Origin: Epiperipatus broadwayi
Taxonomy: Eukaryota; Onychophora; Udeonychophora; Euonychophora; Peripatidae
Direction: 5' to 3'
Assembly (NCBI GenBank): GCA_028023455.1
Contig: JAQFVV010000030.1
Location: 8,520,876 to 8,584,875 of the forward strand
DNA length: 64,000 bases
Shown: positions 1 to 12,290 of the stretch, piece by piece
How positions within the stretch are numbered: position 1 is the stretch's first letter
Layout of the letters: each line of letters opens with the position of its first letter
Notes under the pieces: generated by a model
The model's database searches: none
Seen by the model: only the letters and a program-made list of their open reading frames with translations
Told to the model about the DNA's origin: nothing
Position numbers and translations under genes: made by a program

Positions 1-775
1 TTCCACCAATTTCTGAAGATCCAAGTCTTCGCTGGAAACCCTGGAGAAAGACCGATGGAGCATTTGAACAGCCTGGAATGGTACTTCAAATTCGGTAGAA
101 TGAGTGAGAGGCCAAGATAGCAGTCGCCTGCAGCCATTTGCAGGGCGAATCTCAAGTCTGGTGGAACTCACTGTTCCAGAAACCCATCACATTTGCAGGA
201 TATCATAAAGCATTGAAGACCAGTTATTGGAGTGAGGAACTCCAAGATGTGTTGCATCGGATAAAACAGGATAAATGGAGACCGGAGGAATCATTTATAA
301 CATTCTTCCGTCATCAAGTGGCTAAGTTATGAATGATGACTGCAAATCCATTATCTGAGACGCAGATACTCTGGATAATTAGGCCCGGGTTTCCAAAGGA
401 TATAGAACGAACTCTGATCAGTACAGAGAGGAAGACGGTGGATAGTGTGGCCGTATTGCTGAGTGCATTGGACACCATCAGGGACAACCAAAAGGAAGAT
501 GGATGGCAATCTGGACCGCCTCTAAAAGAATCGCCGATCATAAAGAATGGATGGGATCCTGGGGAAGGGCGATGGCAAGAAAACCGGGGATACTCTATGG
601 GATGGAACCCGAGGAGGCAGGAAACGGGACGACAGAGGGGAGACGGAATGTAAGCATCCATATGACAGGACAGAGGGCCATGAGCCTAGGGAGCAAAACC
701 CGCATCCCAGAGGAGGCAGAGGTGATGTCAATAGAGGAAGACAACCACCAGATAAGACTTAAGGGCAGTCACAGA
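1..775 (+). pseudogene. Ty3/gypsy-like gag remnant, frameshifted
   Basis: Translation gives a retrotransposon Gag (retrotrans_gag-like) in three frame pieces. Frame 1 from base 1 reads a stretch with FAGNPGERPMEHLNSLEWYF. After a shift near 105-115 the frame continues through 332 with LQGESQVWWNSLFQKPITFA, a hallmark of this family (hydrophobic block, Q-W-W, then TFA). A second shift at about 332 leads to PLSETQILWIIRPGFPKD and then a basic, Arg/Gly/Glu-rich tail to about 775. The capsid core is therefore recognisable, but no intact CCHC zinc knuckle is visible. The element enters from outside the window. Frameshifts and the lack of a continuous frame say it is dead. Family assignment rests on the Gag motif and on the integrase zinc finger downstream on the same strand; the clade is inferred. 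Confidence 0.75.
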
Positions 776-1284
776 TAAAGGAAGGATTTACTGATAACAA
801 GATTGGAAATGGAAAGACTGGACTGTAATATTGATCCTGATAGCATAAAGAAATGATGAGCCGACAAGGGGAAAAGGTGATGAAGGACATTATGATAAAA
901 TAAGAAAGCATATGATAGATAATAGTGTGAGGTAATAGATAGAGGCTGAAGGCATGTAGGTTTAGATATTGGTAAATAGGTCTGAACAGTATTGGGTGAT
1001 GCCTTCTTCGTTATTCATTCATGTATGTTCTGCGGTGCACCAAATCTTATCGTACAGAGAACACAGGGACAGAGATCCCATTCTCATAATGACTCACTGG
1101 ATTAAGATTTCCAGTTAGATATTGGACAGATATCGCGAGTCAATGGTTCAGAGACCAGTCTATGGGGGAAAGAACCCCTTGTATAAATTAAGAGCTATCA
1201 GAAAATATACTGAGCTTGTGGATGAGTTGGACGAAAAGATGCCAGCCTCCCAACCCACCTCGGTAATAGTGACCAGAGTTAGCA
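776..1284 (+). other. Degraded pol region of the same LTR element
   Basis: This stretch lies between the gag remnant and the integrase zinc finger. Short pieces at 1040-1260 look like coding sequence broken by stops (for example a run of charged residues at 1195-1260 ending in DELDEKMPASQPTS), but I could not place the protease, RT or RNase H motifs. The space is far too short for a whole pol gene, so a large internal deletion is likely. Confidence 0.35.
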
Positions 1285-1450
1285 CTTAGGGGTTTATCAT
1301 TTGCAGGATGTGATGTATGAACAGGTTTAATCAGGTCACAGAGATATCCTGTGGATCCGAACCTGTATATACGAGTGTGAGGCAGGAATAAAATGCATGT
1401 AATGCTATGATAAGATTAAATTGGTTCGGCAATGCTGGTTGGGTCATCAA
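1285..1450 (+). pseudogene. Integrase HHCC zinc-finger remnant
   Basis: In one frame the sequence reads YHLQDVMYEQ, a stop, then SGHRDILWIRTCIY, followed by a C-x2-C pair around an internal stop. This has the His-x(n)-His-x(n)-Cys-x2-Cys plan of the integrase N-terminal zinc-binding domain (integrase_H2C2) of Ty3/gypsy and retroviral Pol. Two in-frame stops (at about 1329 and 1399) kill it. No DDE catalytic core follows. It sits 3' of the gag remnant on the same strand, the normal gag-pol order. Confidence 0.55.
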
Positions 1451-1603
1451 GAAAGAGATATAATTTACCTGGTCACCTCTCTAGAGATTAAACTCATCAC
1501 TAAATCATGTTAGGAATGCGTAAATCTAAAAGGTTTGAACAGTAGTTGGGAGCATTTAGCGTTCGAATAAAAATTTAAAATTTTTTTTTTCAAAAAAAAT
1601 TTT

Positions 1604-1640
1604 AAAAAGGAGGGGAACGGTGTAATGTGATGATCGCACA
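1604..1640 (+). other. Polypurine tract and probable 3' LTR start
   Basis: A run of A and G (AAAAAGGAGGGGAACGG, 1604-1620) is followed at once by TGTAATGTGATG. A polypurine tract abutting TG is the standard junction between internal region and 3' LTR, and it lies downstream of the gag and integrase remnants on the same strand. The LTR's own end was not identified. Confidence 0.5.
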
Positions 1641-2991
1641 TACTGCGGTCACACATATAAATATTAAACATTCAGAGAATATTAAATATTATGTTGGGAA
1701 GAAAAAATAATAAAAAAAAAAGGAAAAGCGAGCTTGAAAAAATTTATAGAACAAAGAAATGTTTCAACTAATTAAAAAAAAAGAGAGAGGGAATTAGAAT
1801 CAAAAGATTCTTATCTTTTATCTCCAAAGTTCGGGTTTTGGTGAAATTAAAATATAAAATTAGAGATATTGGAAATGTATGTTAAAAAATAAAGCGATAA
1901 AGAAATATAAATAAAATGCAAGCTAAAATCCGATTTTGAAAGAGAGTAAAGTTTAAAAAAAATAAAAAACCTTAAATAGCGCGCTAAACAGAGAAACTTA
2001 GACATGATCAAAAGATAAGGATCTGGGTTTTAAAGTACACATTTGACGATAAACGAAATGCGTGTATGGAGTGTATTTGAAGCAGGAATAGACAGAAATA
2101 ATAAATGCTTGTCCAAATTTAAAAAAAGAAAAACGTATTAAAATCTGTTTAATTAAAATCAAGAATATTGAAATATATAGTGCTACGAGAGTGGGTAAAA
2201 CCAATTTACATATGGCCGAAGGCATAGTAAGAAAGAAGGTGTGAATAAAAGTGAAACAAAGGATCGGAAGGACAAAGGCTGGTGGAATTTTTTAATTAAG
2301 AAATAAAAGTTTTTCAAGAGAGATTAGAGCTAGAGACTTCGTGTTGAGAGGGTGGTAAAACACAGCTCCGATAATCAACCGATATAGTTAGCAAATATGA
2401 CTTTTAACATCGGTGCTTCATCTAGAATGGCTGGCTAAGGCCATCATGATTGCTGGTCAATCCGGACTTACTGTACTAATGGTTCTTGTCAAGATGTAAT
2501 AACCACCGTCGTAGCGCCTGCCGATGGATTCATTTTGTTGCCTTGTCATGCCTTTTCGTTGATGCCTCGTCCTTGATGCCTTAACACTGAGAAGCTATGC
2601 ACAACTAAATCTAACCTACAAGCGACCATCCCTCCTAAAGAAGTGGAGAAATCCATGTGGCGGTCGGCAGGACGTCGGATAGATTTAGGGACTAAAACCT
2701 AGGTAAAGATACATACTATTTTTTTATATATTTCAATGTGCACATCGTTTTCTTAGACAATGGCCACCTGCTTTTTGTGAATGAGAAAGACATTCTTGAA
2801 TTTTTTTTGATAAATACCCAGAATGATGATTTGTGTTTTATAGATCTTTTTTATGATTGATTTATTCTATTAAATATATATTTTTTCTATTTAAATCTGT
2901 CTTGTCTCGTTCTTCGCCATATCCAAAAAGGGATAGTCTAGTCTTAGGGTGGGAAACTATGATTCATTTTTTTTGATTATTGAATTAACAC
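1641..2991. other. Unassigned stretch, probably LTR-derived
   Basis: A-rich at 1690-1950, then more mixed composition at 2230-2700. AATAAA-like and T-rich segments near 2860-2900 are followed by a moderately GC-rich piece at 2900-2960, which would suit R/U5 of an LTR starting at 1621. No terminal repeat or second LTR copy is present to prove it. No protein-coding signal was seen. Confidence 0.25.
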
Positions 2992-3048
2992 GTGAAATTG
3001 GGTGGTGCAGTGTTTGATTCCGTTAAATTTATAAATCATCCAAGCGCT

Positions 3049-3312
3049 GTAACTGTGTCAGATCTTACAGCAGTCGGGAGAAAGTTGATCGGGAAATATA
3101 ACCTGGGGCTATTTCCGTATAGCATACAGGTTCGGTCAAATACGGAGATAGACTCGTCTATTTCCGTATTTCTCTCTGCTTGCGGTAACGGAAAGTGGAC
3201 GATTTTGAAGTATAGAATTTTCCATTATGTACACATAAAAGGGAAGTTTAGCCTGCGATCGCCATGTGTCCGTTACAATATATTAATAGCTTTATGGTGT
3301 ATCAGAGCTTAG
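3049..3312 (+). repeat. LTR-like fragment with possible PBS
   Basis: The segment starts TGTAAC (3049) and has a GTTACA at 3266-3271, an inverted pair like LTR ends. At 3294-3309 follows TGGTGTATCAGAGCTT, close to the TGGTATCAGAGC primer-binding sites that match initiator-Met tRNA. A direct near-repeat of TATTTCCGTAT lies inside (3112-3120 and 3160-3172). A 106-codon frame (2992-3312) runs through it but resembles no protein I know, so I treat it as chance. No target duplication was found. Confidence 0.35.
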
Positions 3313-6186
3313 TTCAGTCCCATATGGCCATTTAAGTTAGATAGCTGGATTTAAATTAGATAACTATTAAAAAACATTGATATCTGAAAATTTCAGATTT
3401 TCTACTTAATAGTTAACTATTAGATAAGTACTGGGCTAGACTTGGTATTTTTAAATCTAATGCCTGAATATCCTAACACTTCACTGACGACATCCAGCAA
3501 TTAGAAACCTGTCTGAGGATAGGGATATTCGGAAAAGCTTGTTAAGAGCTATTAACACCTCATTATAAAATATTTCTAGTACAAGCTTATTAAATTAAGT
3601 CACATGATGTATGACTTGATTTCCTTGCAATATATATCTATACATTTTTATTATGATACTTTTTAATTTTTTTAGATATTATCTATACAATACTTTTTAT
3701 TCAGTTAGGGAAGTATTATGAATTTGATGACTTCCAGAAATATACAAATAAATATATAGTTAAAAGAAATAATTAAATATCACAATTTTTAGATACTGAA
3801 GAGAATGATAATGGATTTTTGGAGAAGTTGTGAATTTGAAAGGATTGGATTGATAAAAAAGGATTTTTTTCTTTTTTTTTTGGAAGTTTTTAAGATTAAA
3901 CCACTGAAGTCTTTTTTAAATGTTGAAAAGTAGATTAACAAAATACTAGAAATTTTAGCACATCAGAAACATGATAAAGTAATTGTGAAAGATCAAAATG
4001 AAATGATTAGATATAGAATCTGTGAGATAAAATACAAGTAATGAAAAAAATAAAACATAATGTATTTCTGGAGTTAGCATATACAGTTTTAGTTCCAAAA
4101 CTAATTTTGTATAAATAATTTTTTTATAAATAATAGGATATTTGAAGTCAGATTCAATCTGTCTATTATTTCAAGCAATAGAAAAAATCCAATACATCAA
4201 TAGTAGATATTTTTTATGAATGAATCATATATATATATTGTAACTATATGCAGTTCATATTGGTTATATTACAAAACTGCTGAGAAAAACAATTAAATAA
4301 AAACTCACGTGAGCTGCCAATAAATATACAAACTGCCATTTGCATATGTATGAATTTAGTCATATTCTTAAATATTTTAGAATTACTTTGTAATAAGGTA
4401 TAAACAAGAGAATGATAAATTATACTATGAAGGAAGAAAGAAAAATGCTTTTGATATGCCAAAGAATTTTTAATTATGTAATTTATAAAAATCTAAAACT
4501 TATTGAACCCTTTTTAGTTTTATTTTGAATTGAGTTTTATATAAAATCTCTTACGGTTTTATAGTAAAATTGATGACAAAGCTAAATATAATATTAAAAT
4601 TTTGGAATTAATAATATTTTAGAAATTATGAACCTATATTTAAATGTCAGCAATTTTTCCTTTTTCTAAACCGTTAATGTAAATAAAGGGGAAAAACAAA
4701 ATTTTTTTTTCTTTTGTTCATTTATGTAGCAAATCATAATAATTTAGTTATGTATCAAATCATGATATATTTTTAAATTTGTTTCCCAGCATGTTTTTCA
4801 ATAAACATGTATGGAAATGGGTCAAATCTTGTAACTAACTGGTGACAAATTCATTTTTTGGAAATCATGTTGTTGAACAGCATCAAATAGGTATAAATAA
4901 GTCTGATACAAGCAACTAGGCATTGCAGTAGACCCAGCATTCCATTCCATATTGCTTGTATTTCACTCCATTCTACTTTAAGAAGCAGTGTTACAGTGAT
5001 CCAACGCCAAAGAGAGAAATCACTGATTAAAAGTTTTTTCACTAAAACTTGGGATAGCAGTATTTTCCTGTTTTTTTTTTAATATTTTTCAGTCATGACT
5101 GCTAGTATGATGATTTTATGTAGCAGAAGTCTGTCTACAATGTGTGGCTAGGCAACAGAAAAACCATACTAGCCAAATACCCGGGAAATAGTCAGATGCA
5201 GAAACTAATGCTGAAGTTAATGTCATGATGCCATAAGAACTGCCTAAGACTTATTGATAGTATATCTTTTATGACATTACTAATGTGTATTTACTCTAAC
5301 AATCACACCAGTTGCCAAAGAGAAATACCATCTTTGCATCAATTAATGAAGACAACCAGAAATTTATTAAAAGAACAATATCTGCAGAAAACTATGGTTT
5401 GTGATTGTTTCGATATTTAATGTGATAAGATTTTATCATTATAAATGCTATAAGGCCTTAAACTTAAAATGATTTATTATGATATTTAATATCTTTGTAT
5501 TGTATGTATGCAACAGTTTTATTTATTCAGTTTTAATAAATTAAGTTTTTTTTTTTTTTTATTAATCCATTTGTTCAATCCAAGCATTATACTTTTAACA
5601 ACCATGTACTGAAGCAGTGGATCCGGAAGTCAGATCCATGCTTCACAGCTTGATATAAACCAACCGATATTTCAAACCTGGTTTAGGCTTATATTAGAGC
5701 ATCAACAGAGTTTTGCATTAAATAGAAATATAATGTGGTTTTTTTTTTGTCTGTTTATCGATCCTGGAAATTAGCTATTCAGGTTGAAATGATTCATTAA
5801 AAGTAAATATAATCAAAATATAAATTGTTCATAAAACTTTTTTTTTTCATAATTTCTTAAAGAAGCATATATGTATTGTAAGCATATATGTATAATTAAT
5901 GCAGGATTCTGTTGAAACTAAAACTTTATTTTGTTACAAGAAAAAGAAATATATATTTTTGGTCTTATTCTATTTAAAAATATATGTCGTATGATTTATT
6001 TTGAGATAAACCTGCCAACATTCCTAAATTAATTACATTATAAATTAGAGTTTTGTTTGGGGTAACTAAATATGAGCTCTTTAATAAAAAAAAAAATACG
6101 AAATTAAATCACAATTAGATAGTAAAACCTTAAAGTCTATTTTTAGTAAAAAAAATTGCTTTCAAACAAAAAAGTGTGGAGGCTTA
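3313..6186. other. A+T-rich DNA, nothing recognised
   Basis: Read on both strands: poly-A and poly-T runs, no domain, no convincing splice-bounded exon, no tRNA-like box. Short minus-strand frames at 4244-4462 and 4851-5042 have biased, low-complexity composition and no recognisable motif. Confidence 0.5.
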
Positions 6187-6600
6187 TCAAGATATGGAAT
6201 TATACGAAAAACAATAGGTAAAGAGTTGGCTAGAAAGGTATAAAAGGTGGGGTAGAACAAAGGACAAGGGCTTATTATTATTCCTCCGTTGCGGTCTTCC
6301 TATTATTATTCCTCTGTTCTGATATGTTTGCTTAGAACTTTTATTGAGATTGATTCCTAGATTCCTGCGGAGATTCTTGCTCAGGATTCTTAATTTGATT
6401 TGAATTATGCGAAATATCAAAAATTATTTTAACCTTGCGGATGTAACTGTACGGCAGGTAGTTCCATCAGCTTTGCCTGCCGTCAAGGCCTTGATTCATC
6501 CAATGCCATAAGAGTGTTGATTAAATAAATGAAACCGAACTGTGAACTGTCTGTGTGCATTATGTACCAATGCTTCAAATAATAAGCACGTCCTGACAAA
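6187..6600 (+). repeat. LTR-like segment (TATA box, poly-A signal)
   Basis: More GC-rich than its surroundings. A TATAAAAG box at 6239-6246 is followed about 280 bases later by an AATAAA-type signal (6521-6528) and a TGTGAACTGTCTGTGTGC tail. This order is typical of U3-R-U5. A small imperfect palindrome (CGGCAGGTAG / CTGCCG) lies at 6452-6483. No PBS, PPT or target duplication was identified, so the class is inference. Confidence 0.3.
6239..6246 (+). promoter_or_regulatory. TATA box, LTR-like context
   Basis: TATAAAAG preceded by GGTAG/AAAGG and followed by a GC-richer GGTGGGG. It is a candidate RNA polymerase II core promoter of a retroelement; no attached gene was found. Confidence 0.3.
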
Positions 6601-6602
6601 TA

Positions 6603-6690
6603 AATCTACGATCGTCAGTCAAGTCAGGCCATCGTGGGAATTGAACCAAGACTAAAATCCTGTGCCAGTAACATTTCATCATAACTCTCT
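6603..6690 (-). repeat. tRNA-derived SINE fragment
   Basis: On the minus strand the sequence contains GTCTTGGTTCAATTCCCACG, a good Pol III box B (GGTTCAATTCC), preceded by a tRNA-like arm. No cloverleaf closes fully, so it is a SINE or tRNA relic rather than a gene. Confidence 0.45.
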
Positions 6691-8054
6691 CACAAACTTT
6701 TACTTTTCTTATTTTCAAATCTATACCTTTTTTTTGTTATTCACAGTTAACTCATTAACTTTATATTATGTAAATATCTACATCTAATGTTATATTATAT
6801 CATTTAAATTGATCATTCTTTATAATTAAATGCTCTCCTTCGCTATTCCTCATTTTCTAAAATCAAATAAGCATGATATATTAATTTTAGTTGCTTTATG
6901 CGGTATTTAGGTCTTGATGTTAGTTTCCTGTTTTTTTTTGTTTTGTTTTTGCCAATTCGATCTCCTCGATAAAGCGTATTTTTATTTTTTGTCTGCTCAA
7001 GAATAATTGTTATTTATTAAAAAAAATCATCAAACATTTTAAATCATATGCACAGCACAAAGTAGTGATTAAATGCTTTGTAAAATATTTTATTTAACCC
7101 TTGCTTCATCGAGATAATCTAATGCTTATTAAATAGGGTGAATTTAAACATTTTAATTATAGTGACGTGTTACGGTGGAGTTTGAGGTTAAGGAAAATTT
7201 TTTTAGTGCTGCACATATTTGGGTATTCTATTATTAGTTTGGGAAAATTGTTTTTTAGATATATTGTGTTGGGAGGTTGGCTTGTCGTGATTTGTTGTTT
7301 GGTGCAAATTTAGTTGCTCTGTTCCATTTACTTGCGGATTTGCTTAGTCAGGAAAGGATTATCACGGCTGCCCTTTTAAATAAATGTTTTCTTGCTTTTC
7401 CCAGGAAATGAGAGATTTGACGCAAATGCTTAACTAGCTGCGCTTGGCTGGATGACATTTTGTGCCTTCACCTGGAATTTGTCTATTTGCAAGTATGCAT
7501 AATTATTTCCCATCTTTTTTGGGCTTTCGTGTTCAACATCCAGTAAACCTTTAGGCATATGGGCTAGTTTTTAGCTTCATGCATTAATAATATTCTTATG
7601 TGTACTGTTGCATCCACCATTATTTAATTTTTCGCATTTGACAACAAATCAAGTTTTTAAAGTTCTATTAAAAATGGGATGGGGAAAATACCTTTGTCAG
7701 AAATTTAAAATATGATTTATTATGTCGTGCACCACTAAAAACTGACTAATTTCCTGGGAGCCGGACTCTGAGAAATACTATTGGAGAGTTTCGTTAAGGC
7801 ATGATTAAATGTATGTCAAAATTCATTCAGACTTGCTCATTCAAATTATAATATCAAATTTACTTGCTGTTAAAATAATTTGAATTGGAAAATCAATATT
7901 CATACTGCAAAATCATATTTAATTCTTAGATTGTCTCATTTATAGTTAATAATTTGATGAAGTGTTATCTGGGGAATAGCGGAGATTAAAGCCTCAGTTT
8001 TTATATCATTTATTAAAGTATGTCTTTCTTTAAAGTAAAAGCATTAATTCTTTT

Positions 8055-8074
8055 TGTTGTTGTTGTTGTTGTTT
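8055..8074. repeat. (TTG)n microsatellite
   Basis: About seven perfect TTG units. Confidence 0.9.
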
Positions 8075-9320
8075 TCCTTCAACCTGATACATTTGATTAA
8101 TTTATTAGGTTAATTTCCGATGATCCATGCATGGCACAAGTATTTTATTCATATTTTGATCTATTGGCACATTACACTAACTTTAGACACATAAGATAGT
8201 TCTAGTCGATTGTTTCTCCCCTGATGCTAGTGGAACGGGCGGAAAAAATAATTTATGCGTGTCTCGGATATGTTGTTGATTCGTTGTTAGATTTGAAAAA
8301 TAGACGAATAGGGTAGAGTTCATAATATTCTTGATTTTTATATCTCGCATATGATTGGTCTCGAGGTACTTTCGTCTAGATTTTGAACCGGGTTAAACCA
8401 GCATAGACATTTGACCGGCACAATACTAGTAAATATCCACAGTTCAGAGAAATCATCAATTCCACTGGAGGACATGCAGGGATAGTAATAATAATTTGTA
8501 AAGGATGATGATCATACACATTTTTTCCAAAAGTAAACTTTGTCTTTAGAAGAGTTGGTGCCTTGTAGTTTCATTTATTAAAACTGAAAAATAAATAAAA
8601 TACTTTTGCGAGAACTTGTACTTAGGTTATATATCATCATTCTCACATTGTTAATATTTATATATGAATTGAATCATTTTACTCAAATTTTATTAACTAA
8701 TGTAAATGTTTATTTGAATTAGGATTTACAATACATTTATTATATTGTAAATCATATATATCCAGATTTAAACCTATGTATATTATAAAAATATCTTTAC
8801 TGTGGCATAAATTATCCATTACAAAATATATATATATATTAAAGGCAAACACTCTGAAATAAAGTTCCTATGGATTTTGGAAATTAAATTTGGTTCAGGT
8901 TACCCTGAAAGCTAAAGTTTATATGTGAATAGATTCAAATTCTCCCTGAAAGCAAATAAATAAAATCAATTTAAATTATAGTATAACTTTTGATGTGTGT
9001 GATGGTTATTTTTTAATAATCCTCCTTTTTTATTATTGATAAAATGTTACCATTGTGTAGTATGTGACAAAAGATATTTTATAAATATACGCAAAGTTTT
9101 TGAGTTAGGTTTGAATTATAAATATACATATTGAAACCAAATTGATAAAATTTTTATTATTTGATTGTACATAACTTAATAAAAAAAATTGACAGTTTTT
9201 TTTTGCAAATATATGTACTACAAAAAAAAAAAAAAATGTTCCACTAAATATTTCTTCGAATTTCAGTTTAGAATTAAGAGCATTTTAAATGCACTTAAAT
9301 TTTATGAGTGTTAATGGATT

Positions 9321-9333
9321 CCCCCTCCCCCCC
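9321..9333. repeat. C-tract next to T-tract
   Basis: CCCCCTCCCCCCC followed by G and a 13-base T run. A simple homopurine/homopyrimidine tract in an otherwise A+T-rich region. Confidence 0.85.
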
Positions 9334-9913
9334 GTTTTTTTTTTTTTGTAGTTGTTTCATTGTAAATCTTTTAAAAGTTTGAGATACCACATAATGACTG
9401 TTTTTATCTGATTTCTTGTGAACTTTTGCAAATCATTGGAATGTTAATGTCTTGCGCATTAGGATCAAAAGCTTTTTTCATGTATATTTTATGATTTTTC
9501 TTTGCCAGGCACAGAGAGGATAGCAATGAGGTCTGACATCAGAACATTGTTATTGTTCACATGATCCAATATTGTCAGAAGTTATTATATAAGTAACTCA
9601 TGATCGAAGACCACTTGATTAATCTCTAAAAGAGGTTCAATATGTCTGACCTTGCACCAAGATTAACAAATTATTCTAGTTCAAAATATTAAAAAAAGAT
9701 AATCCATTGTAAACTGTAATGGACTAAGATTATTAGAATAGAGATGAATCAATTCCTTAACTGAAAAGAAGATAATCTTATGTTTCATCTAAATTATAAC
9801 AGGTAACCTAGAGATGGGTTAGAAGGCAAGGTAGTCAGAGTTTATACTAATTAGAATATATGCTCTTTGATTTATCCACACATGAAAATATTAAAAAATT
9901 GTTACCCTTCTTA

Positions 9914-11160
9914 CAGTAGTGCCACTCAGTACAAGCCAGGGTAATCAATGGGTGCCAGAAAGCTTGTACATAAAATCCCTATCTAGTGCCTACTCATTAA
10001 TATCTCCAGACTAGTTTCTGGTTGGTGGCCTTCATCAGTAATGAGCCTTGAATCTGAGAGCACTGCACCTAGATCTTAGGATCTAATGCAATCCTCCATC
10101 TACCACCTTTTATCTCTACTTAACTACAAAGCTATAAGAATAAAAATTGAAAACACAATAATATTTTCAATTTAAGCTCATTAGCTTATATAGTCCTAAT
10201 GGTCTGAACTCAGTTCAGTACCTATACATTTTGGTGTCTTTGGTTCTTTAACAATGACAGCTACTCACTTTTCTACTAGGCAGGATTGGTATTAAACCTC
10301 CAAACATCACATGATCATCATTTTCTATGCTTGCTCATAACTGTTATTAAAACAGGCAAAACTCTCCATACAGTATAAGCTCATTAGCTTATATAGTCAT
10401 AATGGTCTGAACTCAGTTCAGTACTTATACATTTTGGTGTCTTTGGTTCTTTAACAACGACAGCCACTCACTTTTCTACTAGGCAGGATTGGTATTAAAC
10501 CTCCAAACATCACATGATCACCATTTTCTATGCTTGCTCATAAATAAAACAGGCAAAACTCTCCATACAGTAGTGCCACTCAGCACAAGCCAGAGTAATC
10601 AATGAATGCCTGAAGGCTTGTGCACAAAATCCCTATCTAGTGCTTACTCATCCAATACCCCCAGACTAGTTTCTGGCTTGCGGCATTCGTCAGTGGGAAG
10701 CTGTCTGTTTTAATAACAGTTATGAGCCAGCAAAAGAAATGGTGATCATGTGATGTTGGTGGTTTAATACCAATCCTGCCTAATAGGATAGTTGTAGCTG
10801 TGGTTATTAAAGAACCAAAGACACCAAAATGTATAGGTACGGAACATAGTTCAGATCTATATGACTATATAAGCTAATGAGCTTAGATTGAACATACTAT
10901 TGTGTTTTCAATTTTATTCTCATAGTGGCTCCTCACTGACGAAGGCCACTAGCCAGAAACTAATCTGGGGATATTGGATGAGTAGGCACTAGATAGGGAT
11001 TTTATGCACAAGCCTTCTGGCATCCATTGATTACTCTTACTTTCACTGAGTGGCACTAATGTATTTAGAGTTTTGCCTGTTTTAATAACAGTTATGAGCA
11101 AGCATAAGGAATGGTGCTCATGTGATGTTTGGTGGTTTTTCTTACTATGGTGGCACTAAC
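9914..11160. repeat. Compound of the ACAGTAGTGCCACT palindromic repeat
   Basis: Several copies, in both orientations, of one repeat family are packed here. A partial core copy is at 9914-10085. A direct duplication with period 203 bases lies at 10174-10376 and 10377-10565 (each carrying AAGCTCATTAGCTTATATAG and the block ending CACATGATCA). An inverted copy of the same block is at 10700-10890, and a core in reverse orientation at 10925-11060. Modules are a core (TAGTGCCACTCAGTGCAAG...CTATCTAGTGCCTACTCATC) and a flank ending in AACATCACATGATCA. The whole can fold into long hairpins. No protein is encoded, so it is non-autonomous. Confidence 0.75.
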
Positions 11161-12237
11161 TTGAGTCATGAAAATGTGGATCTAACTATGCACAGAAACA
11201 AATTCTTCCTAATTCATTTTTACTCAAATACTTTAAAATATATAAAAAAATGATTTTTAAATTTTAAAGATAAAAAGAAAAACTGAAATCAGGAGATCCA
11301 AATAGTATCATGATAAGATTTGGAATTGAAAAAGGATAAATGGTAGGCATAAGTAAGCTATAATCAAAGTTATAGATTCTTTCATAATTTATAAAAAAAA
11401 AAATAATAGACATAGTGTAAGTAATTTAAAAATATAGTGGGCTGAGATGTCCAAAAATAATGATTCATCTTTGCATTACTTGGAACTTCTTTTGCACTAG
11501 CATATTCTGCTGATGAATAGTGTGTTCCTGTATGGAAAAAAAGCTCTCATATTAAACATCTGGATAATCAGTTAAATGTTTTCACAAGTTAAATTACTTG
11601 TACACTCAAGTCTACTCCTTTGCATCGACTTCCTTCATCTTTCACCAGAAATTCCTCCGAAAAGGTATAAAAAATATTCTAATAACTCAAGATAGGGTTT
11701 CATCAAGTCTCATTCCAATTTAAGAGTGTTTTTTGGATGATAAATCTACAATCAAGAATTATTAAATAAAAAATAGAATTCTTATGATGTTTCAAAGAAA
11801 TTTCTTTCTTCAGGTTCAATAATGAAAACAGCTGGATTTGATCTTTCTAGATGAATTGGAATTTCATCATCAGATTGAGGGTCATTGGATTCTTTTGCTT
11901 CTTAAATGGAATTTAACATTCATTGATCTATGTAAATGTAAACAGATGTAAAACAGTGACAGCATAGTTGTACTCCTTATTACTCAAGAGATATTATTTA
12001 TTCACCTGGAGGAAGGAAAGAAAAGTAATAAACAGAATAAAAATGGAGGATTAGAGATTTACAAAATCTGGCACTCAAGGGTTGTTTAATTACTGCTTAG
12101 ATCTAAAAATGATTCTGCAACCCAATATATGAGTGTGTGATAATTGCCAAACAAACCATATCATAACGACATGATTTGCGATGTGTAATTAATAAAATGT
12201 GAGTAAGAACCCTAATTAGAACAAAATTATTAAGCTA
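11161..12237. other. No feature seen
   Basis: A+T-rich single-copy-looking sequence; no coding, splice or repeat signature recognised on either strand. Confidence 0.5.
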
Positions 12238-12290
12238 ATAAGCATCACATGATCACACCGGTATGGAGAGTTTTGCCTGCTTTAATAATT
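12238..12290 (+). repeat. Fragment of the palindromic repeat family (terminal part)
   Basis: Contains CATCACATGATCAC and TATGGAGAGTTTTGCCTGCT with the TTTAATAA block, the terminal modules of the family seen at 9.9-11.2 kb, but here without the core. The two modules are joined directly, suggesting an internally deleted copy. Confidence 0.6.

Larger units (their letters stand above)
6691..9913. other. A+T-rich DNA without recognised genes
   Basis: Contains a (TTG)n microsatellite, a C-rich run and many homopolymers. A slightly GC-richer part at 8220-8480 includes a box-B-like CCGGTTCAAAATC on the minus strand (near 8381), too weak to call. No coding signal was seen on either strand. Confidence 0.45.

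Noticed and set aside
2992-3312. 106-codon frame as a gene
   Set aside because: No recognisable domain, no ATG with context, and it coincides with LTR-like ends and a PBS-like word.
8340-8420. Box-B-like CCGGTTCAAAATC on the minus strand
   Set aside because: No box A at proper spacing, no tail, no second copy in the window.
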